From assembly GCA_007123395.1 (NCBI GenBank), contig SKLD01000060.1:1-20432 (forward strand): 20,432 nt of DNA. The letters run 5' to 3'. The position numbers and the translations under genes were made by a program. Shown one piece after another: positions 1-7,813 of this stretch. Below the pieces are notes generated by a model, which was not told the origin of the DNA, did not search any database, and was given only the letters and a program-made list of their open reading frames with translations. Origin of the DNA: Opitutales bacterium. Lineage in GTDB: Bacteria > Verrucomicrobiota > Verrucomicrobiia > Opitutales > Oceanipulchritudinaceae. Every line of letters starts with the position of its first letter. Within the stretch, counting starts at the first letter, position 1.

Positions 1-664
1 CCTCGCCGCCGTCGCCCGGACGGCACTTCGCCAGCGAGGCGCGCAGGTCTTCATTGCCGCCCAGCGCCTCCGCGTAGCCGCACCAGCGGTAGTGCTCCGG
101 CACCTCCGCCAGCCCCGCGCGCACCGCGTTCAGGTCGATATAGGCTGCCACCAGCGCGACAACCGACGGATCGTCCTCCACCAAAACGCTGCCGAAGCGC
201 TCTGCCCAGAGCGTCCCCTCCGTCTCGTAGGTGTGGTTGAACCACTTCGTGTAGCGCTGCTTGAGCGTGCGCATGAACTCAGAGACGTCTCCCATGCGCC
301 TTCGCAGCGCATCCCGCAACCTCTTCGCCCGCGCCGTATCGCCCTGCGCCAACTCCGCCGCCAATTCCCGCGCATTAAGTCGACACCACGCCGCCCGCGA
401 GCGCCCGTAGAGCGCCGCGAAGCGCGCCACCAGCTCCTGGTCCCCACACTCCGCTGCATGAGGATCGATCCGGACGAGAATATGCGCATGCGTCTGCATC
501 GCGCAGTAGGTAATCACTTCCACGCCGCTGAAAAGTGCCGCGCGGTGCAGTGCCGCCACCCACACCTCTCGCTGCACATCCGCCAGCAAGCGGCGCTTAT
601 GCACAATGCGGGTGTATAAATGATACACAGAAATTTTATTTGATTTAATTCTTTTTTCGCTCAT
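1..664 (-). CDS. Y1 / IS200-like transposase of RAYT type, 3' end cut by window
   Basis: The predicted protein is a single-strand DNA nicking enzyme of the HUH (Y1_Tnp) superfamily, which includes REP-associated tyrosine transposases. I read it by hand: ATG at 664-662, then an open frame of 221 codons to the left edge with no stop, so the C-terminus is missing. The N-terminus reads MSEKRIKSNKIS, followed by VYHLYTRIVHKRRLLADVQ. The HUH motif is HAH in THAHILVRI. A Tyr lies in LKQRYTKWFN, followed by GTLWAERFGSVLVEDD and YIDLNAVRAGL, the usual end of this family. The first 18 or so codons are very AT-rich, while the rest is GC-rich like the neighbours. It lies downstream of the P-type ATPase on the same strand, 61 bp away, with only a weak ribosome-binding site. 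No terminal repeats are visible, so a domesticated RAYT is as likely as an IS200-type element. The family call is firm; activity is unknown. Confidence 0.85.
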   Translation of the reverse strand, partial: MSEKRIKSNKISVYHLYTRIVHKRRLLADVQREVWVAALHRAALFSGVEVITYCAMQTHAHILVRIDPHAAECGDQELVARFAALYGRSRAAWCRLNARELAAELAQGDTARAKRLRDALRRRMGDVSEFMRTLKQRYTKWFNHTYETEGTLWAERFGSVLVEDDPSVVALVAAYIDLNAVRAGLAEVPEHYRWCGYAEALGGNEDLRASLAKCRPGDGGE

Positions 665-725
665 AAATTTTTATTGTTCCCTGAGATACAACATCATGGT
701 GGTAATCTGGAGTCAAATGTAAATT

Positions 726-2786
726 TCACGAAGTCACTCTACGTTGCAGGCGCGGAGAAGCGGGAAAGGCGGGCCTGGGGCGTTCCGCGTGGCTCTCGTC
801 CCGCACGGAGCGAACGGCACGCAGGGAGACCAAGGCGCTGGAGCCGACCATAAGGAGCGCGGCGACGACCGGGTGAAGGATCCCCGCGGCGGCGAGGGCC
901 ATACCGGCGACATTGTATTGGACGGCGAAGATCAGATTGCCCCGCAACCGCGAACGGACGCGCCGTGCAAGCGCGACAGCATCGGGGAGCGAAGCGAAGT
1001 CGTCGCCGAGAAAGACGGCGTCAGCAGAGGCCCTTGTGAGGGAGGCCGCCGAACCCATGGCGATGGAACCGGAAGCCCGTGCCATGGCCCCGGCATCATT
1101 AATGCCATCGCCAACGTAGAGAACGCTTTCGCCGCGTGCATGAGCGTTGTCGACAAACCGTGCCTTTGCCTCGGGCAGCAGTCCACTTCGCACCTCCCAG
1201 TCTTCGGGCAGGCCTTGGGGCGGTCGGGGGTCCCCCGTCAGGACGCACACCCGCAGGCCAAGTCCGCGCAGGCGCCGCCCTGCCTCGGCGAGTCCCGTGC
1301 GGAAACGCTCGGCGATAGCAAAGGAAACTGCCTCGGCACCGTCGACAGAGACGGTCACTGAACCTGCCCTGTCTCTTGTTTCGACGGCGTTCATGCGGGT
1401 TGTGGCGAGAGCGAAGGCACGGTCGCCAACGCGAATCCGGCGACCCTCAAGATCGCCTTGCACCCCGGCGCCCGGAACAAGACGGAAGTTCTCCACAGGG
1501 AGCGGCTCGCGCGGCCCCACATACGCAAGCAAAGAGCGTGCAACCGGATGATCGCCGGCGCGTTCCTCAACGGCCGCGATAGCGCGCAGCACCCAATCGC
1601 GATCGACCGAGGTGTCCGCTGTCCATTCCTCCCGAACGACAGCGGGACGCGCCTCACTGAGTGTTCCCGTCTTGTCGAACACGACGGTGTTTGCCGCGCT
1701 CAACCCGTCGATCAACCGCCCTGAACGCGCGACATAGCCGTAACGCAACAACCGCTGCAAACCGCTCCATACAGCGATGGGTGTGGCAAGCCCGAGCGCG
1801 CAGGGACAGGCCACGAGGAGTACCGCCATGGCGTTGAAAAGTGCCCGCCACCACGGCTCGGAGGAAAGGAAATACCACCCGAGAAACGTGAGCGCCGCAA
1901 CCGTTGCAACAAAAGGCACGAACCACGCCACGAGGCGCTGCGCCTGTGCTTCAAGCGCTGAAGGAACGGCTGAGGCCGAACGCACGGAGGCGAGGATCCC
2001 GTCGAAAACCCTTTGCCCGAATGCCGCCGTGACTTTGACTGTCAAAACGCCGTCGACCGCCCATGAGCCGGCAAGGACGGCGTCGCCCCGCTCCTTCGCC
2101 ACCGGGCGCGGCTCGCCCGTAATCGAAGTTTCCTCCACATATCCCCCGCCGCCGATAACAACCCCGTCCACCGCGACCGCCTCACCCGGACGCACCTCCA
2201 CGATGGCATCCGGCGCGACCTGTGCCGCCCGCAACATCCGTGAGCCGCCTTCCGCCGAAATCACACGCGCCCGGTCAAATGCTTCGCTGGTGTCCAGTGC
2301 CGCCCGCTCCACCTCCGCCCGGCCGCGGTCGCCCACGCGCTTGCCCACCGTGTAGACGCACAATACAACGGCCACGACCTCGTAGTAGACCGCGCCCTCG
2401 CCCGCGAGCGAAGAAACGGCTGAGCCCGCCAAAGCTCCCACCGCACTGAGGACAAATAAGCTCTCCACGGTAATCCGTCCGACCCTGAGAGCGCGCCAGG
2501 TGTTCCGTGCCAGAGGAGCACCAAGAAGCAGTCCGACAACAACGACCGAAAGAAAGAGCGCGCCGTGGATCGACCAATACGCCGTGCTGCCGTAAGCCGG
2601 TGCCTCGCCCGCCCGCAAGGCGTTGTTATAGCCCAGCCCAAACACCATTCCCTGCCCTGCCAAAGCGAGCGAAATCGCCACGCGGAACCACGTCGAATCC
2701 CCGCTGTGCGCGCCCGCCCCCGCCGCATCCGATCCGCAGCATGCGCCCTGGGTCTTCACAGGTGCCTGTTCGCCACAACATGACAT
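726..2786 (-). CDS. Copper-type P1B heavy-metal transporting ATPase
   Basis: Predicted inner-membrane ATPase that exports a soft metal, most likely Cu(I). All core motifs are present in the 686 residues: TGEP (223-226) in the actuator domain, CPC (327-329) in the metal-transport helix, DKTGTL with phosphorylated Asp371, the HP dipeptide (413-414), and GDGIND (559-564). Eight membrane segments fit: four before the actuator domain (about 34-54, 72-92, 106-126, 132-148), two around 285-345, and two at 617-655. Tyr-Asn (624-625) and MVGSS (646-650) match the signature of P1B-1 copper pumps. The usual N-terminal HMA domain is absent; a short tail with Cys pairs at 3-4 and 16-17 replaces it. The short last loop resembles CcoI/FixI pumps that supply cbb3 oxidase, but no oxidase genes are in view. 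GAGG lies about 9 nt before the start. The cytidine deaminase is 69 bp upstream on the same strand, so they may be co-transcribed. Confidence 0.93.
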   Translation of the reverse strand: MSCCGEQAPVKTQGACCGSDAAGAGAHSGDSTWFRVAISLALAGQGMVFGLGYNNALRAGEAPAYGSTAYWSIHGALFLSVVVVGLLLGAPLARNTWRALRVGRITVESLFVLSAVGALAGSAVSSLAGEGAVYYEVVAVVLCVYTVGKRVGDRGRAEVERAALDTSEAFDRARVISAEGGSRMLRAAQVAPDAIVEVRPGEAVAVDGVVIGGGGYVEETSITGEPRPVAKERGDAVLAGSWAVDGVLTVKVTAAFGQRVFDGILASVRSASAVPSALEAQAQRLVAWFVPFVATVAALTFLGWYFLSSEPWWRALFNAMAVLLVACPCALGLATPIAVWSGLQRLLRYGYVARSGRLIDGLSAANTVVFDKTGTLSEARPAVVREEWTADTSVDRDWVLRAIAAVEERAGDHPVARSLLAYVGPREPLPVENFRLVPGAGVQGDLEGRRIRVGDRAFALATTRMNAVETRDRAGSVTVSVDGAEAVSFAIAERFRTGLAEAGRRLRGLGLRVCVLTGDPRPPQGLPEDWEVRSGLLPEAKARFVDNAHARGESVLYVGDGINDAGAMARASGSIAMGSAASLTRASADAVFLGDDFASLPDAVALARRVRSRLRGNLIFAVQYNVAGMALAAAGILHPVVAALLMVGSSALVSLRAVRSVRDESHAERPRPAFPASPRLQRRVTS

Positions 2787-2855
2787 ATAACCCCATCCTC
2801 AACCCGCACTCGCCGCCTGTCCAGTCCCGACACAAGTCGGCAGCGCCCGAGCGCT

Positions 2856-3344
2856 TCAGGGTCGGCCCGTGAACGGATGCGGCAGCAGTTCGGCGACCGT
2901 GGTGAGGTGGACACGTTGCAAGCTGGCGTCGGCGCATACAACCGGCATGTCCGGCCGCCCGCATTCGGCGGCGAGTTCGGCCAGGATTTGACGGCAGGCC
3001 CCACAAGGCCGGACGGGCTCCGCAGGCCCGCCGTCGTCCGCCACGGCGCAGACGGCGAGAGCGCGCGCCCGCCCGCGGGCGCCTTCCATGTTCGCGCGGA
3101 AGACAGCCACGCGCTCGGCGCACATCGTCAGACCATAGGAAGCACTCTCGTAGTTGGCTCCAGTGATGATCGAGCCATCGTCGAGGAGGAGAGCCGCACC
3201 GACACGAAACCGCGAGTAGGGAGCATAGGCGCACCGGGACGCCGCTGCCGCCGCACGGACAAGCCGGGCAGAGGGCTCCCCTATCTCCGAAATATCGTAT
3301 GTCCGTTGCATCGCGCCGACCATCCAAGCGGGTGCCCGGCACAT
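2856..3344 (-). CDS. cdd: Cytidine deaminase
   Basis: Cytoplasmic zinc enzyme of pyrimidine salvage that converts cytidine and deoxycytidine to uridine and deoxyuridine. Counting from the upstream ATG, the sequence shows AYAPYSRFRVGAAL (39-52), the catalytic motif TMCAERVA with zinc ligand Cys75 and proton-shuttling Glu77, and PCGACRQ with zinc ligands Cys114 and Cys117. The size (162 residues, or about 151 from the internal start) fits the short homotetrameric class. The start is uncertain. ATGs lie at 3344, 3323 and 3311, and the last gives an N-terminus (MQRTYD) closer to the family's usual length. Only a weak GGTGG precedes 3344. It is divergent from the polyphosphate kinase gene across 84 bp and upstream of the copper ATPase. 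The assignment is firm. Confidence 0.94.
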   Translation of the reverse strand: MCRAPAWMVGAMQRTYDISEIGEPSARLVRAAAAASRCAYAPYSRFRVGAALLLDDGSIITGANYESASYGLTMCAERVAVFRANMEGARGRARALAVCAVADDGGPAEPVRPCGACRQILAELAAECGRPDMPVVCADASLQRVHLTTVAELLPHPFTGRP

Positions 3345-3363
3345 AGCAAGCCCACCGTTTCTT

Positions 3364-3383
3364 TTGACAGGCTCCGCTAGCGG
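3364..3383 (+). promoter_or_regulatory. Possible -35 box plus palindrome in the cdd/ppk2 divergent gap
   Basis: A perfect TTGACA (3364-3369) is followed by the perfect 10-bp palindrome CCGCTAGCGG (3374-3383), in the 84 bp between two divergent genes. The palindrome would sit in the spacer of a sigma-70 promoter and could be an operator. No good -10 box is seen at the expected distance (the bases there read AAGGCT), so this is weak. Confidence 0.22.
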
Positions 3384-3428
3384 TGAAAGGCTTCATTTCT
3401 TGCGCGGGGCGGGCGTGTCCGGCCCCGA

Positions 3429-4370
3429 ATGATCTCCAAGAAACATCAGACAATGAAACTCGACTGCAAACCGGACGACTTCCGCGTGATTCCCGGCGCA
3501 TGGAAGCGAAAACACTTCAAGCTCGACCGCGTGGACACCCGCATCGGAAAGCTCTACAAGAACAAGAAGGACTACCGCGCGCTTCTCGATTCGTTCACGG
3601 AGGAGCTGAGCGACTTGCAAAGGGTGCTCTACGCGCACGGGCGTTACGCACTCCTCATCATCTTTCAGGGCATGGACACGGCCGGGAAAGACGGCGCGAT
3701 CCGCCACGTCATGAGCGGTGTGAACCCGCAGGGCTGCCAAGTACACAGCTTCAAGCAGCCCAGTGCCGAGGAACTGGCGCACGACTACCTGTGGCGGACG
3801 AACAAGCGCCTGCCTATGCGGGGAAAGATTGGTATTTTCAACCGTTCCTACTACGAGGAGGTGCTCATCGTCAAAGCGCTGCCGGAAGTACTCGCCGCGC
3901 AGCCGTTGCCGGAAGAAAGCGTCGGGCATGAAGGATTCTGGCGGGACCGCTATGAAGATATCGTTAATTTCGAGAGATACCTGCACCGCAACGGGACGCG
4001 CATTCTAAAGTTCTTTCTCCACCTCTCCAAGGATGAGCAGCGGGAGCGCCTGCTCTCACGTGCCCGCGAGGCGGAAAAGCACTGGAAGATCAGCGCGGCC
4101 GACCTGAAGAGCCGCGAGCAATGGGACATCCTCGCCATGGCGTATGAAGATTGCCTCATCCACACGAGCCATGAGCACGCACCGTGGCATGCGGTCCCCG
4201 CCGATGACAAACGCAACGCGCGTCTCATTATTTCACACATTATCATTGAAGCTCTCCGTGCCCTCCCGCTCGCATATCCCGAACCCGACGCAAAGCAAAT
4301 GGCCGAAGTGAAACGTGTCCGCGAAATTCTCGAAGCCGAGGAGAAAGCCGCACAAAAAGCGGGCAAGTAA
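3429..4370 (+). CDS. ppk2: Polyphosphate kinase 2 family (polyphosphate:nucleotide phosphotransferase)
   Basis: Cytoplasmic enzyme that moves phosphate between polyphosphate and nucleotides; this branch mainly regenerates ADP/ATP from AMP/ADP. The 313 residues show the Walker A motif GMDTAGKDG (81-89), a lid-flanking region with DYLWRTNKRLP (119-129), and the Walker B block IGIFNRSYYEEV (134-145). RILKFFLHLSKDEQRERL and APWHAVPADDKRNARL follow in family order. The NRSYYEEV form and the downstream blocks match the class III-like group that phosphorylates both AMP and ADP, rather than class I (NRSWYNR). This substrate call is inferred. The start is ambiguous: ATG 3429 or ATG 3453 (MKLDCKPDDF), and neither has a clear ribosome-binding site. 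It is divergent from cdd and convergent with the mechanosensitive channel gene, so probably monocistronic. Confidence 0.93.
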   Translation: MISKKHQTMKLDCKPDDFRVIPGAWKRKHFKLDRVDTRIGKLYKNKKDYRALLDSFTEELSDLQRVLYAHGRYALLIIFQGMDTAGKDGAIRHVMSGVNPQGCQVHSFKQPSAEELAHDYLWRTNKRLPMRGKIGIFNRSYYEEVLIVKALPEVLAAQPLPEESVGHEGFWRDRYEDIVNFERYLHRNGTRILKFFLHLSKDEQRERLLSRAREAEKHWKISAADLKSREQWDILAMAYEDCLIHTSHEHAPWHAVPADDKRNARLIISHIIIEALRALPLAYPEPDAKQMAEVKRVREILEAEEKAAQKAGK

Positions 4371-4443
4371 GGCGCCTCTGAAACACAATTCACGACTGCG
4401 CCGGAACCGGCACAAGCGGATTGCTCTCTCCATCCCTACTCCA

Positions 4444-5931
4444 TCACTTCACGGATCCGTCCCTTAGCCGGTCCTCTTTGGGAGCATCCTTGATCGAGGC
4501 AGTGTTTCCGGTGGCGGACTCGCCGCCGCCGAAAGCTCGCCTTATGTCGTGGCCGCTGGGCTCCTGGAAGACACGCAGGCCGAATTCACCGACGATAGAC
4601 AGCAGATGGTCAAAGATATCGGACTGGATACCCTCGTAGGCAACCCACTGTGTCTCGTTGGTGAAGGCGTAGATCTCCAAGGGCACGCCGTGTTCGCCGG
4701 GATCGAGCTGCCGGACGATCATCAGCTCTTCCTGAAACACCCCCGGATGCTCCTTTAGGTAGGCGAGACAGTAGGCCCGGAAAGTGCCGAGATTGGTGAG
4801 TCGGCGACCATTGCAGAGGACCTCTGTGTCGAGCCCGGATTCCTTGTTTGCCTCCTCGACTTCCTTCACCTTTGCCTCAAGATAAGGACGCAGACGCCCA
4901 ATGCGCATGAAGCGGTCGAGCATCGGCTTGTCGACAAAGCCGATGGTCTGCATATCGATATAGATAGGGCGCTTCATACGCCGCCCCTTGTTTTCAAACA
5001 TACCCCGCCAATTCTTGAACGATTTCGAGATAAGATCGTATGAAGGCACTGTTGTGATGGTGCGGTCCCAGTTGCGTACCTTCACGGTGGTGAGAGACAC
5101 GTCGATGACACTGCCGTCGGCACCGTTGGAAGGCATTTCAATCCAATCACCCACCCGCACCATCTCGTTGACGGAGATCATGACACCGGCGACCAGCCCG
5201 AGAAGCGCGTCGCGGAAGATCAGGAGCAGGACGGCGGTCAGTGCGCCGAGACCACTGAGAAAATACAGCGGGCTCTGTCCAAAGATGATCGAGAGGATAA
5301 AAATCGCCCCGATGATAAAAACAACGAGCTTGATTGCCTGGGCAAATCCTTTGACCGGCACACCTTCCTCCGCGACATGTTTCTCTATGAACTGCTGGAT
5401 CGTATTGATGACCGCGCTCACTACAAGGAGAAGAACCGCCACGACATAGACCATTACCGCCCCGTGAATCACAGCCGTGAGCATATCGTTTCCGAGGAAG
5501 AGACCCTTGCCGAGAAGATTGATAACCGCAGCCGGCGCGAGATGGGAGAGACGCACGAACACGCGGTTATCACGCAGAGCGTTATCCCACTTCCACGGTG
5601 TGCGCGACACCACGTTGTCGATCACACGCAGAATGATCTTCTTCGCGATCCAATTGGCGGCGACAGCGATACAGGAGATGAGAACAACGACTATGAGCAC
5701 AGCGGCGATCCGCGCCACCTCGCCGCCTGTGCCAAGACGCTCCACCAAGCCTGCAATCCACTCGGTAAGCCATACCATTGATTCCGCCGACGCGGGGACC
5801 AGCGGTTCGGCCTCGCCGGAGGTTTCAGCGAGTGGAACGTCGCCGCTGCGACCGGGTTCACCGCCATTTTCACCGCGCACGGCTGCCGTCAAGCCGACGA
5901 AAACCGCAATTGGATGCCACCAACGCTTCAT
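4444..5931 (-). CDS. ybdG: YbdG-like mechanosensitive channel (MscS family)
   Basis: Inner-membrane channel that helps release solutes on osmotic downshift. The open frame runs upstream of 5931, but that part is antisense to the exoD gene. I chose ATG 5931 because it gives MKRWWHPIAVFVGLTAAV, a signal-peptide-like start, and a 495-residue protein. Hydrophobic segments lie at about 72-92, 132-148, 152-176 and 198-218. The pore helix and beta domain are at about 218-330: YFLSGLGALTAVLLLIFRD, then GDWIEMPSNGADGSVIDVSL and TTVKVRNWDRTITTVPSYD. ISKSFKNWRGM, GTFRAYCLAYLKEHP and PLEIYAFTNETQW further on are characteristic of the E. coli YbdG (MscM-type) subfamily rather than MscS itself. The N-terminal extension of about 60 residues before the first helix is longer than usual. 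It is divergent from exoD by 45 bp and convergent with ppk2 (73 bp, no clear terminator). Confidence 0.92.
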   Translation of the reverse strand: MKRWWHPIAVFVGLTAAVRGENGGEPGRSGDVPLAETSGEAEPLVPASAESMVWLTEWIAGLVERLGTGGEVARIAAVLIVVVLISCIAVAANWIAKKIILRVIDNVVSRTPWKWDNALRDNRVFVRLSHLAPAAVINLLGKGLFLGNDMLTAVIHGAVMVYVVAVLLLVVSAVINTIQQFIEKHVAEEGVPVKGFAQAIKLVVFIIGAIFILSIIFGQSPLYFLSGLGALTAVLLLIFRDALLGLVAGVMISVNEMVRVGDWIEMPSNGADGSVIDVSLTTVKVRNWDRTITTVPSYDLISKSFKNWRGMFENKGRRMKRPIYIDMQTIGFVDKPMLDRFMRIGRLRPYLEAKVKEVEEANKESGLDTEVLCNGRRLTNLGTFRAYCLAYLKEHPGVFQEELMIVRQLDPGEHGVPLEIYAFTNETQWVAYEGIQSDIFDHLLSIVGEFGLRVFQEPSGHDIRRAFGGGESATGNTASIKDAPKEDRLRDGSVK

Positions 5932-5976
5932 GCCGACCAACGCAAACCCGCGCGCCCCGCATGAGGCAAGGCATTT

Positions 5977-6699
5977 ATGTTGCGCATGCACGGCGGATGG
6001 ATGGGATGGTCCGCCATGCGATTGTCGGAAGATTTGCGCCGCGTGCTGCGGCGGAGCGAGACGGGCACGGTCACAGTGCAAGGTATCCTCGAAGCCGTGG
6101 GGGAAAAAAGCTTCGGACTCCTGCTTGTCGTCCTCAGTTTGCCCAGCGCCCTTCCCGTTCCCGCGCCGGGCTACAGCGTTCCCTTCGGCATCATACTCTT
6201 CCTCCTCGGCATCCAAATGGCGGCGGGACGCTCCGCCCCGCGTCTCCCGCGCCGCCTCGGCCGAATCGAGCTGAGCAACCGAGCGGCAGCAGCCATGGAA
6301 ACGGCGGGCACAAGATTCCTCGCCAAGCTTGAGTTCCTCATCCGCCCTCGCTTGCATTGGATCGGATCGCGGGCGGGACGGGCAGCGATGAGCGGGCTGG
6401 TCCTGTTTATGGCTCTCCTAATGTGCGTTCCAATCCCGGGCACAAACACTATTCCAGCCATCGCCGTCTTTCTCATAGGTATAGGGCTCGCCGAAGAAGA
6501 CGGCGTCTTCGCCGTTCTCGCGGTAGGTGCGGCGGCGGCGGCGGCGCTTGTCTACATTGCAGCCTTCTACTTTCTGGCAATCTTTTTCCATGAATACGGA
6601 TGGGACGCCGTCAACCAGTTCCTATCCATTGTCAAAGCCTTCGTACGCAGCCTCCTCGGCGGAGAATCCATGGAAGACGCATTGCCCGAAGAATTTTAA
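5977..6699 (+). CDS. exoD: ExoD family membrane protein
   Basis: Small inner-membrane protein of the ExoD family, named for a Rhizobium exopolysaccharide gene; the biochemical role is not established. The 240 residues show the family layout. A soluble head (LSEDLRRVLRRSETGTVTVQGILEAVGEKSFGLL) leads into a first hydrophobic stretch with Pro-rich SLPSALPVPAPG (54-65). LFLLGIQMAAG (74-84) follows, then LMCVPIPGTNTIPAIAVFLIGIGLAEEDG and a last long hydrophobic segment near 180-205. Start codons are possible at 5977, 6001 and 6016. 5977 has the best ribosome-binding site (AAGG, 5 nt spacing), while 6016 (MRLSEDL) matches the usual N-terminus. It is divergent from the YbdG-like channel. The family is clear, the function is not. 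Confidence 0.88.
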   Translation: MLRMHGGWMGWSAMRLSEDLRRVLRRSETGTVTVQGILEAVGEKSFGLLLVVLSLPSALPVPAPGYSVPFGIILFLLGIQMAAGRSAPRLPRRLGRIELSNRAAAAMETAGTRFLAKLEFLIRPRLHWIGSRAGRAAMSGLVLFMALLMCVPIPGTNTIPAIAVFLIGIGLAEEDGVFAVLAVGAAAAAALVYIAAFYFLAIFFHEYGWDAVNQFLSIVKAFVRSLLGGESMEDALPEEF

Positions 6700-6885
6700 A
6701 TTTGCCCCGCGACTCCGCGGACAATTCCATGTCGCCGGGATTCCGGGGACTCAGAGCTCCTTACTTCCATGAAACTTCACTGTTAATGCGGGTCGGCGGT
6801 TGCCGGAAGTTTTAAGCATTTTCGGGATATCCTCCATGAAGCGTGAGGACCGGCGGATCAAGAGTCCTGAGACTTCGGGCGGACC

Positions 6886-7659
6886 CTACAAACGCGGAAT
6901 GGTGAGGCCGCCGTCGGTCATGATGACTTGGCCGGTGGAGTACGGGAAGTCGCCGCGGACGAAGGCGGCGACAGCCTTGCCGGTGTCGGCGGGTTCGCCC
7001 CAGCGGGGGGTGACGCACAGGCCGTCGGCGATGAGCTTGTCGTATTTTTCGGTGACGCCCGCGGTCATGTCGGTGCGGGTGACGCCGGGCCGGATCTCGT
7101 AGACGGGGATCCCGTATTCACCGAGGCGGGCGGCGAAGAGCTGCGTGACCATGCTCAGCCCCGCTTTGGCGACGCAGTATTCGCCGCGGTTGACGGAGAC
7201 GACTGTGGCCGAGATGGAGGAGATGTTGACGATGCCGCCCCGGAAGGCCTCGTCTGCTTTTTTCTGCTCCACGAGCCAGCGCGCGACGGCTTGGGTAAGG
7301 AAGAAAGCGCCCTGCAGATTGGTGCCGACAACGTGTTCGAAGCTCTCCTCGGTGGTTTCAAGGAGATCGAGACGCTGCTTGGGGGCGACGCCGGCGTTGT
7401 TGACGAGCCAATTGAGGCGGCCGTAGTGCGCGCGCACAGAGTCGAGCATGGAGGCGCGGTCGGCGGCGTCGCCGAGATTGCCGCGGCAATACACGACGTC
7501 GGTGCCGGCGGAGCGGAATTCGTCGAGCACGTCGGCCACGCCTTCCTCCGGGCGCATGCCGTTGAGGGCGAGGTCACATCCTTCGGCGGCGAGGGCGCGG
7601 GCGATGCCGAGGCCGATGCCGCGGGTGCCTCCCGTGATCAAAGCAACTGGTTTTTTCAT
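6886..7659 (-). CDS. SDR-family oxidoreductase (FabG-like)
   Basis: Short-chain NAD(P)-dependent dehydrogenase/reductase, 257 residues, cytoplasmic. ATG 7659 gives MKKPVALITGG and is preceded by a purine-rich GAGAGAAAGAGAA. The frame stays open further upstream, but only through the REP-like repeat. Cofactor motif TGGTRGIG is at 9-16, NNAG at 87-90, and the catalytic set is Ser147/148 with Tyr161 and Lys165 (YCVAK). The end shows DFPYSTGQVIMTDGG. Automatic annotation often calls such proteins 3-ketoacyl-ACP reductase. Its place as last gene of a sugar-catabolic operon suggests that it oxidises or reduces a sugar, sugar acid or keto-sugar instead. It does not look like KduD. The gap to the Gfo/Idh gene (154 bp) contains a REP-like element. 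The family is firm, the substrate unknown. Confidence 0.92.
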   Translation of the reverse strand: MKKPVALITGGTRGIGLGIARALAAEGCDLALNGMRPEEGVADVLDEFRSAGTDVVYCRGNLGDAADRASMLDSVRAHYGRLNWLVNNAGVAPKQRLDLLETTEESFEHVVGTNLQGAFFLTQAVARWLVEQKKADEAFRGGIVNISSISATVVSVNRGEYCVAKAGLSMVTQLFAARLGEYGIPVYEIRPGVTRTDMTAGVTEKYDKLIADGLCVTPRWGEPADTGKAVAAFVRGDFPYSTGQVIMTDGGLTIPRL

Positions 7660-7733
7660 GACGGTTCTCTTTCTCTCTTGATTTTCAGGCTTACAAACAA
7701 TCTCGCAGCGACAACATGACTGGAGAACTTCGG

Positions 7734-7800
7734 CCGAAAGTGGAAGCGGCGTCTTGCCGCTTGACCGGCGGCGCAGAAAGCGGCGGGACGCCGCCTCCAC
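7734..7800. repeat. REP-like paired palindrome, copy 1
   Basis: A 67-nt element. It has a left arm GTGGAAGCGGCG-TCT-TGCCGCTT (7740-7762) and a near-inverted right arm (7778-7800), with a 15-nt spacer between them. Each arm is itself a hairpin with an 8-bp stem and a 3-nt loop. Six bases CCGAAA precede the left arm. It has the same length, arm order and spacer length as the copy at 9013-9079: the arms differ at three positions, and the spacer is unrelated. One of these changes turns a G-C pair into G-U and keeps the stem. It starts 14 nt downstream of the Gfo/Idh stop codon, inside the operon. Confidence 0.85.
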
Positions 7801-7813
7801 TTAGTAGATCGCC

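Noticed and set aside
4371..4443. Possible terminator between ppk2 and the YbdG-like gene
   Set aside because: The only symmetry (GCCGG-AA-CCGGC) has a 2-nt loop and no T-run.
6221..6237. CGGCGGGACGCTCCGCC inside exoD, resembling the REP core
   Set aside because: Only a partial match, inside conserved coding sequence, with no second arm; it is a coincidence of GC-rich codons.
5932..6357. N-terminal extension of the YbdG-like channel by 142 residues
   Set aside because: The extension is antisense to exoD, low-complexity and unlike the family. ATG 5931 begins with a signal-like hydrophobic segment.
6700..6885. 186-bp convergent gap between exoD and the SDR gene, checked for a terminator or small gene
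   Set aside because: Short GC symmetries exist, but there is no stable hairpin followed by a T-run and no coding-like frame.
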